Assembly (NCBI GenBank): GCA_041228345.1
Contig: CP166131.1
Span: forward strand, 186,001 to 250,000
DNA from: Alphaproteobacteria bacterium LSUCC0396
GTDB taxonomy: Bacteria; Pseudomonadota; Alphaproteobacteria; Puniceispirillales; Puniceispirillaceae
Reading direction: 5' to 3'
DNA: 64,000 nucleotides
Both the position numbers and the translations under genes were made by a program. This document shows, one piece after another, positions 26,858-38,509 of this stretch; within the stretch, counting starts at the first letter, position 1; each line of letters starts with the position of its first letter. The notes under the pieces were generated by a model. That model worked only from the letters and a program-made list of their open reading frames with translations, was not told where the DNA came from and ran no database searches.

Positions 26858-28411
26858 ATGTTGCAATTCCAGCTTTGGAAAAAACTGTTTATTGTTGCGA
26901 TCGCCAGTCTGGGGGTCGTGTTTGCGCTGCCCAACGTGATCGGCGACAACATTGACAAAAGCTTTCTTCCCGGAAAGCAGATTAACCTTGGTCTAGACCT
27001 TCAAGGCGGATCGCATCTGCTGCTTCGCGTTGATGTTGATGCGGTCAAAAGGGAACAGCTGGAAAACTTAGGTGAGACGATCCGGCGTGACTTCCGTACC
27101 GAAAAGATCCGTTTCAGCGACCTACAAGTCAGTGAAGAAACGGTTTCGCTAAACGTTCGTAACGCTGAAGACACGGCTAAAGCCAGTCAGATTTTGACAG
27201 AGCTTGGAAACGATTACAGCGTCAGTAATGATGGAATAACCTACCGTCTTGCCTTTACCGAGGCGGGGCTGGTCCAGATGCGGACACGCACCGTTGAGCA
27301 ATCAATCGAAATTATCCGCCGCCGGCTTGACCCGGAAGGTACAAAAGAGCCGATTATTCAGCGTCAAGGGGCTGATCGGGTGCTGGTTCAACTGCCCGGC
27401 GTGGACGATCCTGAGGCGGTAAAACGGCTGCTTGGTCGTACCGCAAAACTTACCTTCCAGCTGGTTGATATGCGGATCAGCGCCAGCGAAGCGATTCAGC
27501 GTGGCCGCACGCCGCCAGGCAGTATTTTAATGGAAAGCGCCAGCACAGATGGGCGCAGCTATGTCATTGAAAAGCGTGTCATGGTTAGTGGTGAAATGCT
27601 GGATGGGGCAACCGCAACCTTTGATCAGAACAATCGCCCGGCGGTCAGTTTTATCCTTAACGCAGCCGGGGCGCGGCGTTTTGGCAAGGTAACGGGCGAA
27701 AATATTGGTCGCCCGTTTGCGATTATTCTGGATGGCAAGGTCGTTTCGGCGCCAACCATTCAGTCACAGATTTTTGGCAGCGGTCAAATTACCGGTGATT
27801 TCAGCGTTGCTGAAACCAATGAGCTTGCACTTGTATTGCGGGCAGGGGCGTTACCTGCACCCCTGATTATTCTCGAAGAACGGTCAATTGGCCCGGGGCT
27901 GGGTGCAGATTCGATTGCCGCCGGTGAAATTGCCGCGCTGATCGGTTTGATATTGGTGGCCGTTTACATGGTTGCCAGCTATGGCTTTTTTGGCGGACTT
28001 GCCGTTGCGGCGTTGGCGGTCAACATCATCTTAATCGTTGCTGCTCTCTCGGCTTTACAAGCCACTCTGACACTTCCCGGTATTGCTGGCATTGTCTTGA
28101 CAATGGGGATGGCAGTTGACGCCAATGTGCTAGTGTTTGAGCGGATTCGTGAAGAAATGTCCAACGGACGCTCTGCGATTGCCGCGATTGATGGCGGCTA
28201 TCAACGCGCTATCTCAACGATTGTTGACTCAAACCTCACCACATTATTTGCGGCGTTATTCTTATATATTTTTGGATCGGGCCCGATTAAGGGATTTGCT
28301 GTCACGCTGGGCATCGGTATTGCAACCTCGATGTTTACGGCTGTTATGGTGACACGTTTGTTCATCGTTTTGTGGGTTGAACGCAAACGCCCCAGCAAAT
28401 TTGTTCTTTAG
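26858..28411 (+). CDS. secD: protein translocase subunit SecD
   Basis: 517 residues: one N-terminal helix, a large periplasmic region and five C-terminal helices. Conserved motifs are LGLDLQGGSHLLLRVD (about 43-58), IIRRRLDPEGTKEP, ALVLRAGALPAPLIILEERSIGP, and GMAVDANVLVFERIREE, the proton-path helix. SecDF uses proton motive force to pull proteins through SecYEG. It is 15 bases upstream of secF. Confidence 0.98.
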   Translation: MLQFQLWKKLFIVAIASLGVVFALPNVIGDNIDKSFLPGKQINLGLDLQGGSHLLLRVDVDAVKREQLENLGETIRRDFRTEKIRFSDLQVSEETVSLNVRNAEDTAKASQILTELGNDYSVSNDGITYRLAFTEAGLVQMRTRTVEQSIEIIRRRLDPEGTKEPIIQRQGADRVLVQLPGVDDPEAVKRLLGRTAKLTFQLVDMRISASEAIQRGRTPPGSILMESASTDGRSYVIEKRVMVSGEMLDGATATFDQNNRPAVSFILNAAGARRFGKVTGENIGRPFAIILDGKVVSAPTIQSQIFGSGQITGDFSVAETNELALVLRAGALPAPLIILEERSIGPGLGADSIAAGEIAALIGLILVAVYMVASYGFFGGLAVAALAVNIILIVAALSALQATLTLPGIAGIVLTMGMAVDANVLVFERIREEMSNGRSAIAAIDGGYQRAISTIVDSNLTTLFAALFLYIFGSGPIKGFAVTLGIGIATSMFTAVMVTRLFIVLWVERKRPSKFVL

Positions 28412-28426
28412 GAAGGGGGCTTTCCG

Positions 28427-29365
28427 ATGCGCCTTAAACTTGTTTCAAGCGACACATCAATAAACTTTCTTAAATTCCACCGGCTTGCGTTTATTTTTTC
28501 GTCAATTCTTGTCGCGGCATCCATTGGCTTATTTGCGGTGATTGGCCTGAACCTTGGTATTGATTTCAAGGGCGGTATCCTGATCGAGGCACGAGACAAA
28601 ACCGGCCCAGCAAATATTGCCGGCCTTCGCGGCGATCTGGAACAATTGGGACTTGGTGATATCAGCCTGCAAGGCTTTGGCACTGAAACCGATGTTTTGA
28701 TCCGTATTCAACGCCAAGACGGTGATGAAAAGGCGCAAATCGCGGCAATTCAGCTTATTGGCAAGACCCTTGGCAGTGATTTTGATATCCGGCGCACTGA
28801 ATTTGTGGGGCCGACTGTTGGTGCAGAACTGGCCGAAAAGGGAATGCTGGCGGTTGTTTGCGCGTTGTTTGCCATTATGGTCTATATCTGGTTCCGCTTT
28901 GAGTGGCAGTTCTCGATAGCAGCAATTCTGGCGTTAACGCACGATGTTTTAACGACGGTTGGGTTGTTTGCGCTGACCAGTTTTGAGTTCAACCTTGCAA
29001 CTGTTGCCGCAATTTTGACCATCGCCGGCTATTCGATCAATGATACGGTGGTGGTGTTTGACCGGGTTCGTGAAAACCTGCGCCGCTACAAATCATACAG
29101 CCTTGTCGATATTTTAAACAAATCGCTAAACGAGACTTTGTCACGAACCGTTATGACCTCGGTGACCACCTTACTTGCGCTGGGTGCTATTGTTATCTTT
29201 GGTGGCGCCGTGTTGCGTGATTTTGCCATTGCGATGATATGGGGTGTGCTGATCGGTACCTATTCATCGGTTTTTGTTGCCGTAGGGTTGCTGTCACGGT
29301 TTGACCTAAAACGCAATGACGATGAAGATCACGGCGTTGAAAAGCCTGAATATGAACGATCCTAA
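28427..29365 (+). CDS. secF: protein translocase subunit SecF
   Basis: 312 residues with six membrane helices. IGLNLGIDFKGGILIEA, the RRTEFVGPTVGAELAEKG segment and GYSINDTVVVFDRVRENLRR are diagnostic. GAGGG-type bases (AGGAAGGGGG) precede the ATG. Its 3' end overlaps the start of the next gene by 14 bases, implying coupling. Confidence 0.98.
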   Translation: MRLKLVSSDTSINFLKFHRLAFIFSSILVAASIGLFAVIGLNLGIDFKGGILIEARDKTGPANIAGLRGDLEQLGLGDISLQGFGTETDVLIRIQRQDGDEKAQIAAIQLIGKTLGSDFDIRRTEFVGPTVGAELAEKGMLAVVCALFAIMVYIWFRFEWQFSIAAILALTHDVLTTVGLFALTSFEFNLATVAAILTIAGYSINDTVVVFDRVRENLRRYKSYSLVDILNKSLNETLSRTVMTSVTTLLALGAIVIFGGAVLRDFAIAMIWGVLIGTYSSVFVAVGLLSRFDLKRNDDEDHGVEKPEYERS

Positions 29366-29774
29366 ATCACCCCATGATGGGTCGGGTGACCTTGTTAATA
29401 TCCAAACCTTTGAGGCAACAGGTGACCTACAGCTTGTTCATGGCTATGGTGATCACAGTTTCCGCATTTCAGGCAATCGCTACAGCGGCTCGGTTTTACT
29501 GGGCCCGCGCAAAACTGCGATCTGGACACCACCTGCCAATCCGGCTGACCTCAAGATTGACGATATTCTGCCCGGTCTTGGCAAGGCGTTACCGCCATTA
29601 TTTATTCTAGGGGTTGGCGGCGCACCGATGGACCCAATGAATGACTTGGCGCATTACCTTCGTGAACAGGGTATCGCGCTTGAAGTCATGTCAACAGCGG
29701 CGGCCTGCCGGACATGGAATGTGCTGATGAGCGAGGGCCGCACCGCTGGCGCGGGTCTTTATGCGGTTGCCTAA
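29352..29774 (+). CDS. Mth938-like domain protein (NDUFAF3 homologue)
   Basis: 140 residues from ATG 29352, which lies inside the 3' end of secF. The sequence FRISGNRYSGSVLLGP, FILGVGGAPMDP and STAAACRTWNVLMSEGR matches the DUF498/Mth938 fold. The human member of this family, NDUFAF3, is an assembly factor of respiratory complex I. In alphaproteobacteria the gene commonly follows secDF, as here; the bacterial function is not established. A link to membrane insertion of complex I is an inference from position. Confidence 0.85.
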   Translation: MNDPKSPHDGSGDLVNIQTFEATGDLQLVHGYGDHSFRISGNRYSGSVLLGPRKTAIWTPPANPADLKIDDILPGLGKALPPLFILGVGGAPMDPMNDLAHYLREQGIALEVMSTAAACRTWNVLMSEGRTAGAGLYAVA

Positions 29775-29820
29775 CCCGATCATGGTCCGATGATGCCCCA
29801 TCACAGCAAATCCGAAAAAA

Positions 29821-30483
29821 ATGACGAATAACGCCAAAACAGCCATCGCAGCATTACGCGACAATGATCATCCGCTTGGCAGACCATTGGCACTTTGTCT
29901 GATGTTTGAGACTGAAAAAGACCAATTGCTTGCAGCCTCGGTATTTGACCTTGCGATAGCGCTTGATGCGGCGCTGCATATCCCTAGCGAGTCACTGCTT
30001 GCCGCCATCCGTGTGCAATGGTGGGCCGATGCTATGGCGGCTGAAACGCGTCATACCGCGCCACTGGTTAATCAATTGCAGGATCTATTTGAGATCAATG
30101 AAGGGCTTCGGCAACAGATCATTACGCTGATCGCGCATTGGCAATCTGCCTGCCATGATGAGGCGCGGGATAGCACCGAAGGATGGGCTGCAACATGGGC
30201 GCTCATTGCAACACGGCTTGGGCACGAAAAAGAGGCCGCAACAGCAGCTGATATCGGCCATTATTTACATCATGTTGTAAGGGGTCAGCTGGCACATGGC
30301 GGGCATAATCTCGACCAGCCGCAGATCATTGCCTTGCGCCGCGATGATGCTGGCAGAAAACGGTCATGGCTATATCTGGCTGGCTGTTTCCTGCGCTACA
30401 TGGCGCGGCCGGCAGCTGATGTTTCCCATCCGGCACTTGGCTGGCATATGCTGATATGGCACATCTTCAGGCCGCCCAAATAA
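29821..30483 (+). CDS. squalene/phytoene synthase-like protein (NDUFAF6-like)
   Basis: 220 residues, shorter than true phytoene synthases (about 280-300). The conserved piece SLLAAIRVQWWADAM corresponds to the family's LxxIRLQWWRDAL segment. The two DxxxD prenyl-diphosphate binding motifs are not evident, so terpenoid synthase activity is unlikely. Human NDUFAF6 is a catalytically dead member of this family that helps assemble complex I. Here it follows the NDUFAF3 homologue by 46 bases. Carotenoid biosynthesis is the alternative reading, but no other carotenoid gene is present. Confidence 0.72.
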   Translation: MTNNAKTAIAALRDNDHPLGRPLALCLMFETEKDQLLAASVFDLAIALDAALHIPSESLLAAIRVQWWADAMAAETRHTAPLVNQLQDLFEINEGLRQQIITLIAHWQSACHDEARDSTEGWAATWALIATRLGHEKEAATAADIGHYLHHVVRGQLAHGGHNLDQPQIIALRRDDAGRKRSWLYLAGCFLRYMARPAADVSHPALGWHMLIWHIFRPPK

Positions 30484-30558
30484 GCTAAAACCCACTATGA
30501 ATTTAAGCTTAATCCACCTTGGCGCAATTAAAATGGAGGATCACCACTGAACAAGCGC

Positions 30559-31917
30559 CTAGGCCAACGCGGCATCACGCCATACGGTCATATTGGTTAA
30601 CGCACGTTCAGCATAGGCGGCTTTACGGTCACGCCCTTTTGGCCGTCGGCCACGTTCATTCAACGGTAATTCGGGAAACAAGCCAAAATTAACATTCATT
30701 GGCTGGAAACTATCCGCCATTGCGCCGCCGGTTATATGTGCCAGCAGCGCGCCATGCGCAGTATCAACCGGAGGTGCGACCCAGTTAAGCCCCAGCACTT
30801 CAGCCGCCGCCATTCGGCCAGCCAGCAAGCCGATAGCCGCGGATTCGACATAGCCCTCAACACCAGTGATCTGCCCAGCAAACCGCAATTTTGGTTTTGC
30901 CTTCAACCGCAATTGTTGATCAAGAAGGCGCGGCGAATTGATAAACGTATTGCGATGCAATCCACCAAGGCGCGCAAATTGGGCGTTTTCAAGCCCGGGA
31001 ATTGTCTGGAATACACGCACCTGTTCGGCATATTTCAGCTTGGTCTGGAACCCAACCATATTATAGAGCGTACCAAGAGCATTATCTTGGCGCAGCTGGA
31101 TGACCGCATGTGGACGCGAGCCATCATGTGCGTTGGTCAGGCCAACCGGCTTCATCGGCCCCCAACGCAATGTTTCACGGCCCCGCGATGCCATCACTTC
31201 AATCGGCATGCAGCCGTCAAAATAGGGGGTATTTTCCTCCCATTCTTTGAAAGACATTTTCTCGCCGTCCAACAGCGCGTCAATAAAAGCCTCATATTGT
31301 GGCTGGGTCATTGGGCAATTGATATAATCCTTGCCATCGCCGCCATCGGTAGATTTGTCATAGCGCGACTGAAACCACGCTACATCCATGTTGACACTGT
31401 CAAAATGCACAATCGGCGCAATCGCATCGAAAAAAGCCAGATCATCTTCACCGCCCCAGCGGCGGATTGCCTCGGCCAGATCAGGCGATGTCAACGGGCC
31501 GGTTGCGATTATGACCTGCTGCCAATCATTGGGGATATCGCCCACTTCCTCACGCTGAACGGTGATTAGCGGATGCGCCGTAATCACGGCCTCAACTGCG
31601 GCAGAGAACCGGTCACGATCAACCGCCAGCGCGCCGCCAGCAGGCACCTTTTCAGCATCAGCCACCTTTAGAATTAATGACCCCAAAAGCCGCATTTCCT
31701 GATGCAGAACACCGACGGCATTGGCAGTTGCATCATCCGAGCGAAACGAGTTTGAACAAACCAGTTCTGCCAGCCCTTCGCCGTGATGAGCGTCAGTTTT
31801 GCGAACCGGCCGCATCTCATGCAGCACGACTGGCACATTCAAGCTGGCAATCTGAAACGCGGCCTCGCACCCGGCAAGCCCGCCACCAATCACATGAATA
31901 GGAGCAATATCAGTCAT
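30559..31917 (-). CDS. trmFO: methylenetetrahydrofolate--tRNA-(uracil-5-)-methyltransferase
   Basis: 452 residues from ATG 31917 (the GTG just before is in frame). TrmFO uses FAD and methylenetetrahydrofolate to form m5U54 in the T-loop of tRNA. The FAD-binding start [18 protein letters not shown] and [14 protein letters not shown], then [19 protein letters not shown], are the family signatures; the late [20 protein letters not shown] marks the GidA-like fold. It starts six bases after the uvrA stop, so the two are likely co-transcribed. Confidence 0.97.
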   Translation of the reverse strand: MTDIAPIHVIGGGLAGCEAAFQIASLNVPVVLHEMRPVRKTDAHHGEGLAELVCSNSFRSDDATANAVGVLHQEMRLLGSLILKVADAEKVPAGGALAVDRDRFSAAVEAVITAHPLITVQREEVGDIPNDWQQVIIATGPLTSPDLAEAIRRWGGEDDLAFFDAIAPIVHFDSVNMDVAWFQSRYDKSTDGGDGKDYINCPMTQPQYEAFIDALLDGEKMSFKEWEENTPYFDGCMPIEVMASRGRETLRWGPMKPVGLTNAHDGSRPHAVIQLRQDNALGTLYNMVGFQTKLKYAEQVRVFQTIPGLENAQFARLGGLHRNTFINSPRLLDQQLRLKAKPKLRFAGQITGVEGYVESAAIGLLAGRMAAAEVLGLNWVAPPVDTAHGALLAHITGGAMADSFQPMNVNFGLFPELPLNERGRRPKGRDRKAAYAERALTNMTVWRDAALA

Positions 31918-31923
31918 CACGCA

Positions 31924-34863
31924 TCACGTTCCCAAAATACGGGCAAGATAAGTGCCAGTGTGCGACCCCGGCACCTGTGCCACTTTTTCCGGGGTGCCCT
32001 CGGCCACAATGTAACCGCCGCCATCACCGCCCTCGGGGCCAAGGTCGATGATCCAGTCAGCGGTTTTGATCACATCCATATTATGCTCGATAACGATCAC
32101 GCTATTCCCTTGCTCGACCAGTTCTTGCAGAACCTCTAGAAGCTTGGCGATATCATGAAAATGCAGGCCCGTAGTCGGCTCATCAAGGATATAGATTGTG
32201 CGTCCGGTTGCGCGCCGCGATAATTCCTTGGACAGTTTTACACGCTGCGCCTCGCCACCTGACAAGGTGGTTGCCTGCTGACCAACCCGTACATAACCAA
32301 GCCCGACACGCAGCATCGTTTCCAGCTTTTCGCGGATCGACGGTACCGCCTTGAAATATTCAACCCCTTCTTCGACGGTCATATCCAGAACATCGGCAAT
32401 CGATTTGCCGCGCCAAGTGATGTCCAGCGTCTCACGATTATAACGCCGGCCTTTGCAACTGTCGCAAGTGACATAAATATCAGGCAGAAAATGCATTTCG
32501 ATTTTGATCAGGCCGTCGCCCTGACAAGCCTCGCAGCGACCGCCCTTAACGTTGAACGAAAAACGCCCGGGCGCATAGCCGCGCGCCTTGGCCTCGGGAA
32601 GGCCGGCAAACCATTCACGGATCGGGGTAAAGGCACCAGTGTAGGTGGCCGGATTTGACCGTGGCGTCCGGCCAATCGGTGACTGATCAATATCGACCAC
32701 CTTATCAAGGAATTCAGCGCCATAAATAGCTTTGTGCGGGGCAGGGATCTCACGCGCTTTATGCAGACTGCGCGCCAGCGACTTCCATAATGTTTCAAGC
32801 ACCAAGGTTGATTTACCGCCGCCAGAAACCCCCGTAACACAGGTCAAAACCCCAAGCGGGAACTTAACAGATACATCCCGTAAATTATTGCCAGTGGCAT
32901 TTTCCACCCGAATAAACCGGTCCTTCTTTGGTTTGCGGCGTTTCTTTGGCACCGAGATTTCCAGCGCACCCGATAGATATTTTCCTGTCAGAGACTCTGG
33001 ATGGCTCATCACTTCGCTAGGGGTACCGGCAGCCACAACATGGCCGCCATGAACACCAGCACCCGGCCCCATATCAACAACATAATCGGCCAGCAAAATA
33101 GCCTCTTCGTCATGTTCAACGACCAGCACTGTATTGCCAAGATCACGCAGACGAATGAGGGTTGATAAAAGCCGGTCATTATCGCGCTGATGCAGCCCAA
33201 TCGACGGCTCATCAAGAACATAAAGAACACCGGTCAATCCCGAACCGATTTGCGAAGCTAGGCGAATCCGCTGGGACTCGCCGCCCGACAATGTACCTGA
33301 ATTGCGGGACATTGCCAGATAACCAAGCCCGACATTCACCAAGAAGCCCAGCCGCTCATTTATTTCTTTTAAAATACGAGCAGCAATTTCAGAATCCTGA
33401 CCTGTCAGCTTTGCCTCAAGATCAATGAACCACTGGCGCGCATCAGCAATCGACAGGCGGGCAATATCGGATATGTCGTGCTTATCAATTTTAACCGCCA
33501 AGGCCTCGTTCTTCAGACGTTTGCCCTTACAGCTCGTACAAGGCAGATTGGCCCGGAATTTTTCCAGCTCATCACGCACCCATGATGAATCAGTCTCACG
33601 ATAGCGGCGCGCAAGGTTGGGCATCACGCCTTCAAACGGCTTGGTCGTGCGGTATGAACGCATACCATCGTCAAATTCCATTGTTACGGGCATTTTGCCC
33701 GACCCGTGCAGAATGATCGACTGCACATCATCATCAAGGTCGGCAAATGGCTTATCCAGCGAGAATTTGAACTGCTTTGCCAACGACTCTAGCGTTTGCA
33801 GGTAATAGCGTGAACTGCTGGATGACCATGGTGCCAACGCACCATTTCGAAGGCTGATCTGCTTGTCCGGAACAACCAGCTGTTCGTCAAAATGGCTGCT
33901 GACCCCCAGACCATCGCATGATGTACAGGCACCGTACGGGTTGTTGAATGAAAACAGACGCGGCTCAATCTCGTCAATGGTGAAACCGGACTCAGGACAG
34001 GCAAAACGCGCAGAAAACACGATCCGCTCATCCTTATCAGCATAATCGGCAAAAGCCAGACCGTCACTAAGCCCAAGCGCAGTCTCAAGCGAGTCGGCGA
34101 GCCTAGTTGCCAACTCATCCGGATCACCAGTGATCACAACCCGGTCAACGACCACCTCGATATCATGCTTCTTCTGCTTATCCAGCACAGGCGTATCATC
34201 AACATCATAAATCTCGCCGTTAATACGCACCCGGCTAAAGCCCTTCCGGTGTAATTCGCCCAATTCCTTGCGATATTCACCCTTTCGGCCACGCACAATC
34301 GGCGCCAGCAAATAAAGCCGGCTGCCATCGTCAAGCCCAAGCAAAATATCCACCATCTGGCTGACCGTCTGGCTGCGGATTGGTAGGCCGGTCGCTGGCG
34401 AGTAGGGAATCCCAACCCGCGCCCAGAGCAGGCGCATATAATCATAGATCTCAGTGACTGTCCCAACCGTAGACCGCGGGTTTCGTGAGGTGGTTTTCTG
34501 CTCGATTGAAATCGCCGGAGACAGGCCCTCGATTAAATCGACATCCGGCTTGTTCATCATATCAAGGAACTGACGCGCATAGGCCGAAAGTGATTCGACA
34601 TAGCGGCGCTGGCCTTCGGCGTAAATTGTATCAAACGCCAGCGACGATTTGCCAGACCCAGACAAGCCGGTCAGAACCACCAGCTGATCACGCGGCAGAT
34701 CAATATCGACATTGGCGAGATTATGTTCACGCGCTCCACGCACGGAAATCATCCGGGGCTCGATGGTTTTGTCAGCGCGGGCACTTTGCTTTGCCGCAGC
34801 GGCAAGCGACGGAGATTTTGTTTCATTTGGCATAGCCGGACTATAAACCGGCAGGCTTGTCAT
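31924..34863 (-). CDS. uvrA: excinuclease ABC subunit A
   Basis: 979 residues, slightly longer than E. coli UvrA at both ends. UvrA recognises DNA lesions and loads UvrB. Two ABC ATPase modules are seen: [20 protein letters not shown] and, for the second, [15 protein letters not shown], each with LSGGE(A/S)QR signatures. Zinc-binding CTSC and CEAC...CDSC pairs are present, as is the UvrB-binding region with [20 protein letters not shown]. The start is uncertain: ATG 34863, 34833 and 34752 are possible. No alphaproteobacterial LexA box was found upstream. Confidence 0.98.
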   Translation of the reverse strand: MTSLPVYSPAMPNETKSPSLAAAAKQSARADKTIEPRMISVRGAREHNLANVDIDLPRDQLVVLTGLSGSGKSSLAFDTIYAEGQRRYVESLSAYARQFLDMMNKPDVDLIEGLSPAISIEQKTTSRNPRSTVGTVTEIYDYMRLLWARVGIPYSPATGLPIRSQTVSQMVDILLGLDDGSRLYLLAPIVRGRKGEYRKELGELHRKGFSRVRINGEIYDVDDTPVLDKQKKHDIEVVVDRVVITGDPDELATRLADSLETALGLSDGLAFADYADKDERIVFSARFACPESGFTIDEIEPRLFSFNNPYGACTSCDGLGVSSHFDEQLVVPDKQISLRNGALAPWSSSSSRYYLQTLESLAKQFKFSLDKPFADLDDDVQSIILHGSGKMPVTMEFDDGMRSYRTTKPFEGVMPNLARRYRETDSSWVRDELEKFRANLPCTSCKGKRLKNEALAVKIDKHDISDIARLSIADARQWFIDLEAKLTGQDSEIAARILKEINERLGFLVNVGLGYLAMSRNSGTLSGGESQRIRLASQIGSGLTGVLYVLDEPSIGLHQRDNDRLLSTLIRLRDLGNTVLVVEHDEEAILLADYVVDMGPGAGVHGGHVVAAGTPSEVMSHPESLTGKYLSGALEISVPKKRRKPKKDRFIRVENATGNNLRDVSVKFPLGVLTCVTGVSGGGKSTLVLETLWKSLARSLHKAREIPAPHKAIYGAEFLDKVVDIDQSPIGRTPRSNPATYTGAFTPIREWFAGLPEAKARGYAPGRFSFNVKGGRCEACQGDGLIKIEMHFLPDIYVTCDSCKGRRYNRETLDITWRGKSIADVLDMTVEEGVEYFKAVPSIREKLETMLRVGLGYVRVGQQATTLSGGEAQRVKLSKELSRRATGRTIYILDEPTTGLHFHDIAKLLEVLQELVEQGNSVIVIEHNMDVIKTADWIIDLGPEGGDGGGYIVAEGTPEKVAQVPGSHTGTYLARILGT

Positions 34864-35100
34864 TCGCTAGTCTTTTTAGCCCTAATTCCAGACGAAAAAA
34901 CTGATTTGCAACTTTCACAAAAGCCGTTGCAACCGGCGCGTTACAAAGCGGCATAATTGACATTAAAGCGATTGATCCCACGATCCGCCAATTTGGCCTT
35001 GTCAGACCCTTGCCAGCACGGGTAATCTTGGCCTCTCTTAATCCGTAATGTTTTGGTGCCGCGGTGCCGCAGACAAATTTCACTCAGGAGTAATCTCGCA

Positions 35101-35592
35101 ATGGCAGGCAGCGTTAATAAAGTCATCCTAGTTGGCAATCTAGGGCGCGACCCTGAAGTGCGGTCCATGCAGGATGGCAACAAAGTCGTGAATTTATCAC
35201 TGGCAACATCAGAACGCTGGAAAGACAAGAACAGCGGTGAGCAACGTGAAAAGACTGAATGGCACCGCGTCGTCATTTTCAATGAAAATCTGGGACGGAT
35301 TGCCGAACAGTATCTGCGCAAAGGATCAACCTGCTATATTGAAGGCCAGCTTCAAACCCGGAAATGGACAGATCAGCAAGGCGTTGAGAAATACAGCACC
35401 GAGGTTGTATTACAGCGATTCCGCGGCGAGTTGACCTTGCTTGGTGGGCGCGGCGAATCATCCGGCATGGGTGACGGCGGTGGGTATGGAAATAATCAAG
35501 GCGGCTATGATCAGTCACCGTCGAATGATGGCCAGTCAAGCCCGCCACCAATGCGCAGCTCAAACGACATGGATGATGATATTCCGTTTTAA
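35101..35592 (+). CDS. ssb: single-stranded DNA-binding protein
   Basis: 163 residues from ATG 35101, preceded by AGGAG. An OB-fold (about 1-110) opens with [20 protein letters not shown] and contains [21 protein letters not shown] Gly/Ser/Gln-rich linker leads to the acidic tip DMDDDIPF, which recruits partner proteins at the fork. It is divergent from uvrA, a common pairing, and ends in a strong terminator. Confidence 0.97.
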   Translation: MAGSVNKVILVGNLGRDPEVRSMQDGNKVVNLSLATSERWKDKNSGEQREKTEWHRVVIFNENLGRIAEQYLRKGSTCYIEGQLQTRKWTDQQGVEKYSTEVVLQRFRGELTLLGGRGESSGMGDGGGYGNNQGGYDQSPSNDGQSSPPPMRSSNDMDDDIPF

Positions 35593-35620
35593 TTCAGTAA
35601 ATTAAACTTCATACATAAAG

Positions 35621-35657
35621 CGGTATCTTGCGGTGACAGCAAGGTGCCGTTTTTTTT
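35621..35657 (+). terminator. intrinsic terminator after ssb
   Basis: CGGTATCTTGC (35621-35631) and GCAAGGTGCCG (35639-35649) make an 11-pair stem with two G-U pairs and a seven-base loop, followed by eight T (35650-35657). Confidence 0.92.
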
Positions 35658-35809
35658 GGGGAAAAAACTGTCAAAACCACAATATTTGGTGTCATGTTGC
35701 GCCTAAATCATGTAAATATTGTGTATAGATGTGACGGTGCTGGGCATTGTTACCGACCAGTGTGGGGAGCGCCGGTTTGCTTCCCCCAAAAGGCAGAAAG
35801 TACCACAGC

Positions 35810-38509
35810 GTGACCGACATTACCGATTCGACCAATCCAACAATTTCGATTTCGGATGAAATGCGCAAATCCTATCTGGATTATGCGATGAGCGTGATTG
35901 TGTCGCGGGCGTTGCCAGATGTTCGTGACGGGCTAAAGCCAGTTCATCGCCGCATTCTCTATGCGATGATGGAAGGCAATTACGATTGGTCGAAACCGCC
36001 GCGTAAATCGGCGCGTATCGTTGGTGACGTGATGGGTAACTATCACCCGCATGGCGACTCGTCGATCTATGAGGCCATGGTGCGCATGGCGCAAGATTTC
36101 TCGATGCGCCTGCCGCTGGTTGACGGGCAGGGCAATTTTGGCTCGGTCGATGGCGATCCGGCAGCGGCGATGCGCTATACGGAGTCACGGCTGGCGCGCG
36201 CGGCCGAAAGTCTGCTTCGTGATATCGACAAAAACACCGTTGAATTCACCGCCAATTATGATGAAACCCAACTAGAACCAACTGTTTTGCCGGCAGAATA
36301 TCCAAATTTATTGGTGAACGGCGCGAATGGTATTGCGGTTGGGATGGCAACCAATATCCCGCCGCACAATCCTGCCGAGGTGATTGCCGCCTGTGAGGCC
36401 TATATTGCCAATCCTGACATCACCACCGAAGCCTTGACCGAGATTGTGCCCGGCCCAGATTTTCCGACAGGCGGTCTAATTATGGGGCGTCACGGTATCC
36501 GCGAGGCCTATGCCACTGGCCGTGGATCAATCATCATGCGCGCCAAGGCCGAAGTGCAAACAAACGCCAAGGATCGTGAGGCCATCATCATTCACGAAAT
36601 CCCTTATCAGGTTAATAAGGCGCAATTGCTAGAGCGCATTGGTGAAATGGTGCGTGAAAAGACGCTTGAGGGGATCTCAGACATCCGCGACGAGTCTGAC
36701 CGTAATGGTATGCGCGTTGTCATCGAAATAAAGCGCGATGCGTCGGGCGATGTGGTGTTGAACCAGCTTTATCGCCATACCCGGCTGCAAACCAGTTTTC
36801 CGGTGAATCTGCTGGCGATGAATGGTGGCCGCCCGCAACAAATGGGCCTGAAAGATGTTATTGTTGCCTTTTGCGCGTTCCGCAAGGAAGTGGTGGTAAG
36901 GCGGACAACTTTCCTGCTGGCAAAGGCGCGCGACCGCGCCCACATTCTGGCAGGTTTGATGGTTGCGCTGGCCTCGATCGACACCATTATTGAATTGATC
37001 AAAAAGGCGCCTGATACCGAAACAGCGCGTAATGCCCTTTGCGAGACCAACTGGCCAGCGGCCGAAGTGGCCGATTTTATCTCGCTGATTGATGATCCCG
37101 GGCATGAGGTTGTTGATGGTCACTATCGTTTGTCTGAAACACAAGCACGGGCCATTCTGGAATTGCGGCTGCAACGCCTGACCGGCATGGAACGCGAAAA
37201 ACTAAGTGATGAAACGCGTGAGCTTGCCGATAAGATCGCCGATTATCTCGATATCCTCGGATCCGATACAAGAGTTAGCCGTGTCGTTCTCGATGAATTG
37301 GCTGCAACCCGTGAACGTCTGGCTAATCCGCGGCGCACCGAGATCACCGACCAGCTTGGCGATCAGGATGATGAAGATCTGATCCAACAAGAAGACATGG
37401 TGGTGACGGTTAGCCATCGCGGCTATATCAAGCGGGTGCCATTATCGGTTTATCGTGCCCAGCGGCGCGGCGGCAAAGGCCGGGCAGGCATGAAAACGCG
37501 TGATGCAGATTTCGTTACAAGGCTGTTTGTAACCAATACACATACGCCGATATTGTTCTTTACGTCGCGGGGCATGGTCTATCAGCTGAAATGCTATAAA
37601 TTACCTGAGGCGGCACCGCAATCACTTGGCAAGGCGATGGTAAATATTTTACCGATTGAGCCGGAAGAGACCATTAATACGGTCATGCCAATGCCAGAAG
37701 ATGAAACTAGTTGGGCCGATTTGAACGTGATGTTTGCCACTGCATCGGGCAATGTACGGCGCAATAACCTCAGCGATTTCACCAATATCAAGCGTAATGG
37801 CAAGATCGCCATGAAGCTGCAGGACGGTGACGATCTGGTTGGTGTGCTGCCATGTAGTGATGATGATGATGTTTTGATGGCTACCCGTAATGGCAAGGCG
37901 ATCCGCTTTGCGGCCAATGCGGTGCGGGTGTTCCGCGGACGCGACAGTACCGGTGTTCGCGGCATCCGTCTGCTTGGTGATGACCGTGTGGTTTCAATGT
38001 CCATCATTGCTGATGAGGAAAAGGAATTTATCCTGTCAGTTACCGAAAATGGATATGGCAAACGCACGCCGGTAAATGACTATCGCCAATCTGGCCGGGG
38101 CGGGCAGGGCGTCGCCAATATCGAGACCAGCAAACGCAATGGCAAGGTTATGGCATCATTCGCGGTTGTTGAAGAAGACCAGCTGATGCTGGTCACTAAC
38201 AAGGGGCAAATCATTCGCATCAGGGTGCATGGCGGCGAGGGGGATTCTATCCGTATCGCCAGCCGCAAAACACAAGGCGTCAGACTGTTTGACGTTGCCG
38301 ATGATGATAGTGAAAAGGTTGTATCAGCAGGCCTGATCCGAGAGACCGAAAGTGACGATGATGATCTGGATGAGGGTAATCTCGATAATGAAAGTGGCGC
38401 TGAATCACAGGCAGGAAGCGTAGACAGTGATCCCGCTGCACAGCCAACCACAGCAGAGATAGAAGACACGGCGGACGACACGGCAATGGCCGAAGATAAG
38501 GATAATTGA
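35810..38509 (+). CDS. gyrA: DNA gyrase subunit A
   Basis: 899 residues from GTG 35810; the frame is open to 35747 but homology begins near [17 protein letters not shown]. GyrA cuts and rejoins DNA during negative supercoiling. The catalytic Tyr123 is in [12 protein letters not shown]. The [10 protein letters not shown] box (QRRGGKG at 551-557) identifies gyrase rather than topoisomerase IV. The QRDR segment is [17 protein letters not shown], with Ser84 in the usual position. The C-terminal acidic tail is long. The TGA overlaps the coaD ATG. Confidence 0.97.
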   Translation: MTDITDSTNPTISISDEMRKSYLDYAMSVIVSRALPDVRDGLKPVHRRILYAMMEGNYDWSKPPRKSARIVGDVMGNYHPHGDSSIYEAMVRMAQDFSMRLPLVDGQGNFGSVDGDPAAAMRYTESRLARAAESLLRDIDKNTVEFTANYDETQLEPTVLPAEYPNLLVNGANGIAVGMATNIPPHNPAEVIAACEAYIANPDITTEALTEIVPGPDFPTGGLIMGRHGIREAYATGRGSIIMRAKAEVQTNAKDREAIIIHEIPYQVNKAQLLERIGEMVREKTLEGISDIRDESDRNGMRVVIEIKRDASGDVVLNQLYRHTRLQTSFPVNLLAMNGGRPQQMGLKDVIVAFCAFRKEVVVRRTTFLLAKARDRAHILAGLMVALASIDTIIELIKKAPDTETARNALCETNWPAAEVADFISLIDDPGHEVVDGHYRLSETQARAILELRLQRLTGMEREKLSDETRELADKIADYLDILGSDTRVSRVVLDELAATRERLANPRRTEITDQLGDQDDEDLIQQEDMVVTVSHRGYIKRVPLSVYRAQRRGGKGRAGMKTRDADFVTRLFVTNTHTPILFFTSRGMVYQLKCYKLPEAAPQSLGKAMVNILPIEPEETINTVMPMPEDETSWADLNVMFATASGNVRRNNLSDFTNIKRNGKIAMKLQDGDDLVGVLPCSDDDDVLMATRNGKAIRFAANAVRVFRGRDSTGVRGIRLLGDDRVVSMSIIADEEKEFILSVTENGYGKRTPVNDYRQSGRGGQGVANIETSKRNGKVMASFAVVEEDQLMLVTNKGQIIRIRVHGGEGDSIRIASRKTQGVRLFDVADDDSEKVVSAGLIRETESDDDDLDEGNLDNESGAESQAGSVDSDPAAQPTTAEIEDTADDTAMAEDKDN

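Noticed and set aside
30736-31569. 277-codon open frame antisense to trmFO
   Set aside because: TrmFO on the other strand is unambiguous; the antisense frame has no recognisable domain and follows from codon bias.
34864-35100. LexA/SOS box between uvrA and ssb
   Set aside because: Looked for the alphaproteobacterial GTTC-N7-GTTC or its complement GAAC-N7-GAAC in the divergent gap; only isolated half-site-like strings were found.
35640-35760. Promoter of gyrA around TGTGTATAGAT
   Set aside because: The extended -10 is plausible, but the nearest -35-like hexamer (TTGCGC) is about 21 bases away, outside the usual spacing.
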